Assembly: GCA_013203085.1 (NCBI GenBank)
Contig: JABMQX010000146.1
Location: forward strand, 1-11,124
Reading direction: 5' to 3'
DNA: 11,124 nucleotides
Origin: a bacterium
Lineage (GTDB): Bacteria > Auribacterota > JABMQX01
Within the stretch, counting starts at the first letter, position 1; each line of letters starts with the position of its first letter. The position numbers and the translations under genes were made by a program. The notes beneath the pieces were generated by a model that searched no databases, was not told where the DNA came from, and saw nothing but the letters and a program-made list of their open reading frames with translations. Below, piece after piece: positions 7,266 through 11,124 of the stretch.

Positions 7266-7346
7266 GGCAAGGGAAGGGGTGACTGCCGGAAAAGCCCATA
7301 GGGCAAAGATCGAAGCCCTTGCCCCGCCGCGATAGATTTTCGGCGG
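7266..7346 (+). ncRNA. Candidate structured RNA element, unknown class
   Basis: GGCAAGGG (7266-7273) pairs perfectly with CCCTTGCC (7316-7323), an 8-bp stem. It encloses the hairpin GCCC-ATA-GGGC (7294-7304). Immediately next to it is a second perfect 6-bp stem, CCGCCG (7324-7329) with CGGCGG (7341-7346). An alternative pairing of GGGCAA (7301-7306) with TTGCCC (7319-7324) excludes the first stem, which gives it a switch-like look. I do not recognise a riboswitch class. GC-rich DNA makes chance stems common, so this is a candidate only. Confidence 0.3.
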
Positions 7347-7461
7347 CACGGCGATAAGGTAAGAAACCCCATTCGACTTGCCCGCCTGCCCGTTGCTCTC
7401 CGCCGGGGAAGGACGGTCAGGGAAAAACGTCCGTGCACAGTCATCAACGCCCTGTGCGATG

Positions 7462-7487
7462 GTCCGATGTTGCTTCGGACTTCGGAC
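7462..7487 (+). repeat. Inverted plus tandem repeat of TTCGGAC
   Basis: GTCCGA (7462-7467) is complementary to TCGGAC (7475-7480), and TTCGGAC occurs twice in tandem (7474-7480 and 7481-7487), so either copy could pair with the same partner. No role can be assigned. It lies about 80 nt upstream of the protease promoter and could be a protein-binding site. Confidence 0.3.
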
Positions 7488-7566
7488 ACGTCGGGAAAGA
7501 TGGCGATTCTCAGGAAAACCGATATGCGTTCTTCGACTCAGAGTTGCTCCGTTTCTTAGGTTCGTA

Positions 7567-7596
7567 TTGACAATGGAAGTGTGGCGTCCTTATAGT
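7567..7596 (+). promoter_or_regulatory. sigma70-like promoter for the M6 protease gene
   Basis: A perfect TTGACA (7567-7572) and TATAGT (7591-7596) are spaced by 18 nt. Transcription would begin near 7603, giving a leader of about 57 nt. The protease is therefore probably expressed independently of the folP operon. Confidence 0.6.
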
Positions 7597-7618
7597 ATCC
7601 CAAACGGCAAAGATCGTT

Positions 7619-7644
7619 CGATGAAACGAGGCGTTTCGCTATCG
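7619..7644 (+). promoter_or_regulatory. 5' UTR hairpin abutting the ribosome site
   Basis: GAAACG (7623-7628) and CGTTTC (7632-7637) form a 6-bp stem with an AGG loop. CGAT (7619-7622) and ATCG (7641-7644) extend it by 4 bp after a 3-nt bulge. The hairpin ends where the Shine-Dalgarno begins, so it could stabilise the mRNA or tune ribosome access. It also sequesters the in-frame upstream ATG at 7621. Confidence 0.4.
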
Positions 7645-7653
7645 GAGGAAAGG
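7644..7653 (+). promoter_or_regulatory. Shine-Dalgarno region GGAGGAAAGG
   Basis: A strong purine tract holds two possible anti-16S matches: GGAGG, 11 nt before the ATG at 7660, and AAAGG, 6 nt before it. It fixes the start at 7660 over the in-frame ATG at 7621, which has no ribosome site and would add 13 residues ahead of the signal peptide. Confidence 0.65.
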
Positions 7654-7659
7654 AAAACG

Positions 7660-10600
7660 ATGAATAGAAAACGAGGCCTTCAGTACTGGGTCGTCGCGGC
7701 TGGGGCCGCGGTCCTATTTCTGTTGAATACGGCAAGCGCGTTCCCCCCGTTTCCCAAGGAGGTGGAACTGGTCCAGAACGACGGTACGCGATTCAGGGCG
7801 CACATGCGGGGCGATGAGAAAATGCTGTGGGCCCTCACGGAGGACGGGCACGTTGTCACATTCGACTCGAAAAGCAAAAACTGGCTTTACACTTACGTTG
7901 ATTCGAAAGGCATCCCTCGAAGCTCCGGCCTTGTCGTGGGGAAAGACTCTCCTCCTGCAACCACCTCCAAATCGCCGGGCGTGTTCACCAGCTCTTCCTA
8001 TCGGGGGAGACCGGCTTACGACCAGCATCCCCTTATGCCGAACAAGGGGAAGATCAAGAACCTGGTGATTCCGGTTCTTGCGGACGACGACCCCTCGACC
8101 GTTGTCAATTGCGAGCTTAATCTGACCTACGAACGCGCCAACTTCATCTGGGTACTTGAGGCAGCCGGAGACCGCCGAAACTTGACCGGAGTGGAAGGCT
8201 GGGGTGGCCATGACCGCGACGGAGATGGCCTGCCCGACGCCTGGGAGCGAATACAGCGTCCGAGGCTTTATGAAGCCAGCACCGCCGACCCCTACGGCGG
8301 CGGCCATGACCCTGACGGAGATGACCGATGGCCCTTAGCTGATCCGGACGGGACGGATTACATGGGGACGAACATTGACGAGTACAATTACGGATCCGAT
8401 CCCCGGAACTGGGACACCGACGGCGATGGGTTGTCCGACGGGTACGAGATTAATTTCGGCCTGGACCCCACCGATGACGGCAGCAAACCCTGTCCGGAAG
8501 TTCCCGAAGAACTGCTCGAGCTTTATCCGGATTTGCGTCAGGGCATAAATATGAACGGCGCCGACGGCGACCCGGACCAGGACGGACTCACCAACCTCCA
8601 GGAATTCTTCGCCGACCCACAAACAGACCCGAACGAGAACACACTTCCCGATGGACAGGCTGACGACCAGAACACTCCTGCCGTCTCCAACGTGCTGGAG
8701 TTCTTTTTCTTCGGGACGCTCCAGTTCAACGGCGATAGCGATCTTGACAGAGACGGAGCGGGGTTGGGCGCCGAATGTCCGGACGATGCGCCGAACTACT
8801 TTCGGACACCCAGCGGTACGCTGCGGCCATGTAATCCCCTCAGTCCCGATACGGACGGCGATGGATTGCCCGACGGATGGGAGATCGCAAACTACAATTC
8901 GGGCGACCCGTACAACTGGCCAAACCCTGTGGATGATGGCCGGACCCCGGACCTCAACGGCGAAATTCATCCCGCGTGCGGGCCGGACGGCGACGCTGAC
9001 CACGACGGGTACACTAACGCCGAGGAATTTCTGATGGGCATGTCGCCGAACGTTATCGCGGGGGATCCCTGTGCTGTGCCCGTAACCCCTGCCGGGAGGG
9101 GAACCGAGAGCGTGAAAAGCTACTTCGCGGACATGTCCCGCCCGAAGTTCAGTTCCACCCGGGCGCGGGATTTCTACTACGGGCAGTTCCAGATCGAATC
9201 GTTCGTCACGCCGGTTCTCATCCTCAAATATCAGAAATCCTATTATGCTCGCCATCCTGAAGAAATGATAAAGGAAGTACTCCAGCAGCTTGAAGAATAT
9301 CGTTTCGATTTCTCTCGCTTTGATGCCAACGAGGATGGTTGGATTGACAACCTCTGCATCATCCACGAGGGGCCGGGGCAGGAATTGACCGGCAACCCGG
9401 ACCATATCCTCTCGGGGACTTGTTACATGGAGCAACCGTTCGAGGTCGAACACTGGAAAGTTGACCTCATGCCGGACCCGCAGTTCCCGTATGCAGCCGC
9501 GGGGTCCTATTTTTACACGGGCTATGGAGTTGGTTACGGTATGGGTTACGAACACAACCCCGCCCTGGAGGAGTTTGTCCGGAAGTACAAAGTGCAGCGA
9601 GCTATCGTGCTGCCGGAGATGCTGCAATATTATGAAGCCGGCGCCGCGCAGCAACCGGGAACACTGAGGCAGGAGCACCTGTCCATAGGGCCCATTTGTC
9701 ATGAGATCGCTCACTCCATCGCTCTCGTAGAGCACGAGGACGGCCGAGAAGTCGGGCTGCCTGATCTGTATGACACCGATCCGGGCGTGCAGGACTCCGG
9801 AGCAGGTATCGGCGACTGGGGATTGATGGGCACGGGCGCCTGGAACTATGTCAACGACCAAGTGCAGGCTGCTGGCGACCTTCCCGCTCCTCTATCTCCC
9901 TGGGCGAAGATCAAACTGGGCTGGATCCAGCCCGAGAGGCTCGACATGGATGGACGCTGGCACGAACTTTCGGCTTATTATGTGACTCGGACTGTCTTCT
10001 GGGCCGATGACGATATGGCCCCCGGGGAGTACCTGTTGATGGAGGTGAAGATGAAGCAGGGCTTCGCCGTCCTCACCAACGCTCAGCCCGCATGGAACTC
10101 CCCCTTCGACCAGCCCCTCCCCATCCCGACGCTCATCGCAGACGGGGGGAGCGACCCTGATACTGATAGCGGCGACGGGGGAATACTCTTCTGGCACATT
10201 GACGATAGCATCGGGAAAATCCGCGACAACAACGTCAATACAGGGATTGGCGGGCATTATCGCGTGGCAGTGATACAGGCTGACGGGCTGAACGACCTCG
10301 ATAATTACGATCCCCTCAATCATCTCGGCAATGCCGCCGACGAAGGCGACCTTTTCCCCATACTCAGCTTCCCCGACCCCCTCGATCCGGGACGCCAGGT
10401 GGATATGGGGTTCGATTCGATGCAGCGAATGGAAGAGCTCCTCGACGGGCGGATCGCCGTCTATCCGACAACCGATTCCTATTACAACGGCAAAACGGAC
10501 ATCCGTTTCGCTCATTTCCAAAGAGGCGGGTCCTTCTCTTACGGGCTCTCCGCGCCGCCCGGCGTAGGCACCTATCTTCTCTGGAGCGACGTTGACTACC

Positions 10601-11124
10601 GCATGTTTCACTATGCCTGGAACATGACCCATCGCTATATCTGGTTTTCGGCAAATAAGGACAGAGCAAAGATTGTGGTCAAGAAGCCGAACGGCTATAT
10701 GTATCAGTATCCATATGGTCAGCCCAACGGCGAGCAGGGCCAGTACGCGCTGAGCTCGCTCACGGTTGATGAGGAGGATCTCAGAACGGTAGGCACCAAT
10801 GAAATCTGGTGGGACGCGACAAGCTCCACAGGCCCTAACGTCAGAATAGACCTATACGAAAATGACCAGCAGGTTTACACCGTCGCCAATTCCGCCCCGA
10901 ACACAGGCTTTTACGCGTGGACCGTCTCCGAAGCGGCAAGAGAGGTCCTCACCAGGGGGGCTGACGACTATCAGACGGTCCCCGTTTACAGCCGCAACTA
11001 CCTGATGAAGATAACGGCTGCTTCCGACCCGTCAGTGTACGATTTCAGCGACGACTATTTCGGCTTCAGCGAGACGGAAAACGAGATCGTGCTGGCCCCT
11101 CTGCCGGCGAGCCTTCTGGAAGCC
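7660..11124 (+). CDS. Secreted M6-family metalloprotease with inserted Ca-binding repeats (cut by right edge)
   Basis: 1155 codons are present and the frame is open at the edge. Residues 1-27 are a Sec signal peptide (NRKR, hydrophobic core, cleavage after ASA). Residues 28-127 are an M6-type pro-region (ELVQNDGTRFRAHMRGDEKMLWALTEDGH). Catalytic sequence begins at about 132 (IKNLVIPVLA) and is interrupted at about 185-458 by seven aspartate motifs of thrombospondin-3/EF-hand type (starting 185, 217, 252, 304, 359, 397, 445). It resumes at SVKSYF (484), with DFSRFDANEDGWID, HEIAH (681-685, catalytic Glu682), GLPDLYD (699-705) and the Met-turn-like GDWGLMGTGAWN (Met723). Residues 1047-1135 resemble a Kre9/KNH-type beta-sandwich (VRIDLYENDQQVYTVANSAPNTGFYAWTV). 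It likely degrades extracellular protein outside the cell. Immune inhibitor A is the best-known relative; the substrate is unknown here. Confidence 0.88.
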   Translation, partial: MNRKRGLQYWVVAAGAAVLFLLNTASAFPPFPKEVELVQNDGTRFRAHMRGDEKMLWALTEDGHVVTFDSKSKNWLYTYVDSKGIPRSSGLVVGKDSPPATTSKSPGVFTSSSYRGRPAYDQHPLMPNKGKIKNLVIPVLADDDPSTVVNCELNLTYERANFIWVLEAAGDRRNLTGVEGWGGHDRDGDGLPDAWERIQRPRLYEASTADPYGGGHDPDGDDRWPLADPDGTDYMGTNIDEYNYGSDPRNWDTDGDGLSDGYEINFGLDPTDDGSKPCPEVPEELLELYPDLRQGINMNGADGDPDQDGLTNLQEFFADPQTDPNENTLPDGQADDQNTPAVSNVLEFFFFGTLQFNGDSDLDRDGAGLGAECPDDAPNYFRTPSGTLRPCNPLSPDTDGDGLPDGWEIANYNSGDPYNWPNPVDDGRTPDLNGEIHPACGPDGDADHDGYTNAEEFLMGMSPNVIAGDPCAVPVTPAGRGTESVKSYFADMSRPKFSSTRARDFYYGQFQIESFVTPVLILKYQKSYYARHPEEMIKEVLQQLEEYRFDFSRFDANEDGWIDNLCIIHEGPGQELTGNPDHILSGTCYMEQPFEVEHWKVDLMPDPQFPYAAAGSYFYTGYGVGYGMGYEHNPALEEFVRKYKVQRAIVLPEMLQYYEAGAAQQPGTLRQEHLSIGPICHEIAHSIALVEHEDGREVGLPDLYDTDPGVQDSGAGIGDWGLMGTGAWNYVNDQVQAAGDLPAPLSPWAKIKLGWIQPERLDMDGRWHELSAYYVTRTVFWADDDMAPGEYLLMEVKMKQGFAVLTNAQPAWNSPFDQPLPIPTLIADGGSDPDTDSGDGGILFWHIDDSIGKIRDNNVNTGIGGHYRVAVIQADGLNDLDNYDPLNHLGNAADEGDLFPILSFPDPLDPGRQVDMGFDSMQRMEELLDGRIAVYPTTDSYYNGKTDIRFAHFQRGGSFSYGLSAPPGVGTYLLWSDVDYRMFHYAWNMTHRYIWFSANKDRAKIVVKKPNGYMYQYPYGQPNGEQGQYALSSLTVDEEDLRTVGTNEIWWDATSSTGPNVRIDLYENDQQVYTVANSAPNTGFYAWTVSEAAREVLTRGADDYQTVPVYSRNYLMKITAASDPSVYDFSDDYFGFSETENEIVLAPLPASLLEA
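8212..9033 (+). other. Aspartate-rich calcium-repeat block inside the protease gene
   Basis: Within the M6 protein, residues 185-458 hold seven motifs in two alternating styles. One is DxDGDGLPDGWE (185, 252, 397). The other is GDxDxDGxTNxxEF and its variants (304, 359, 445), and a shortened DPDGDD copy is at 217. Spacing between them is 32-55 residues. These are the Ca2+-coordinating loops seen in bacterial thrombospondin type-3 repeats. They probably stiffen or stabilise the secreted enzyme in the presence of calcium. Confidence 0.75.

Larger units (their letters stand above)
6929..7566. other. About 640 nt with no convincing gene
   Basis: No tRNA or recognisable protein is seen on either strand. 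The short open frames here (for example 7048-7335 plus and 7163-7489 minus) have no family resemblance and no good ribosome site, and they overlap inverted repeats. The stretch holds an extended -10-like element near 6966, a cluster of inverted repeats at 7266-7346, and a small repeat at 7462-7487. It may be a long leader or RNA-coding spacer, or the remains of a lost gene. Confidence 0.5.

Noticed and set aside
7048..7335. A 95-codon plus-strand frame in the gene-poor stretch
   Set aside because: It has only a weak AGGG very close to the ATG and no recognisable domain, and it runs through the stems at 7266-7324, which fit an RNA or spacer better.
7291..7346. Resemblance to a cyclic-di-GMP (GEMM) riboswitch from ATAGGGCAAAG and a nearby CGAAG
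   Set aside because: The ACGCAAAGCC segment and the second helix of that class are absent, so the likeness is limited to a few bases.
8335..9861. A 508-codon open frame on the minus strand opposite the protease gene
   Set aside because: Its Val/Arg-rich composition is what the complement of GAC/GAT-rich aspartate repeats gives. It has no family resemblance, and the plus strand encodes clear M6 motifs through the same bases.
1..11124. CRISPR arrays, insertion sequences, integrase genes or tRNA-linked attachment sites
   Set aside because: No regularly spaced repeats, transposase-like proteins, terminal inverted repeats or tRNA genes were seen.

Overview
The window looks bacterial, chromosomal and fairly GC-rich. 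It has sigma70-like promoters, Shine-Dalgarno sequences, a housekeeping tilS-ftsH-folP block, and a secreted protease with a Sec signal peptide. The species cannot be named from the sequence. The alpha-type glutamine synthetase, the N-terminally extended FolP and the large calcium-repeat M6 protease suggest a lineage away from the model proteobacteria, possibly an uncultivated phylum. That is a guess.

Left part, minus strand (1-1836): a type I glutamine synthetase gene (505-1836) is followed by the 5' part of an 8-oxoguanine DNA glycosylase (OGG1 family) gene that starts at a TTG near 332 and runs off the left edge. Two small hairpins lie between them.

Centre, plus strand (1931-6928): tilS, a probable 6S RNA, ftsH and folP. 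The glnA and tilS promoters point away from each other and share their -35 bases. The interval between tilS and ftsH has its own strong promoter and about 180 nt that fold like 6S RNA and carry, in order, several sequence blocks of enterobacterial 6S RNA. ftsH and folP overlap by 41 nt and are probably co-transcribed. A terminator-like hairpin with a T6 run closes the operon. The group covers translation fidelity (TilS), global control of RNA polymerase (6S), membrane protein turnover (FtsH) and folate synthesis (FolP).

Right part (6929-11124): about 640 nt hold no convincing gene but do hold inverted repeats, including a compact candidate RNA fold at 7266-7346. A clear promoter and 5' UTR then lead into a very large secreted M6-family metalloprotease, 1155 codons here and cut by the right edge. 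Its catalytic domain appears split by about 270 residues of aspartate-rich, thrombospondin-type-3-like calcium repeats, and its zinc-binding motif carries an extra 11 residues. These two protease features, the 6S-like RNA and the 7266-7346 fold are the items most worth a second look.
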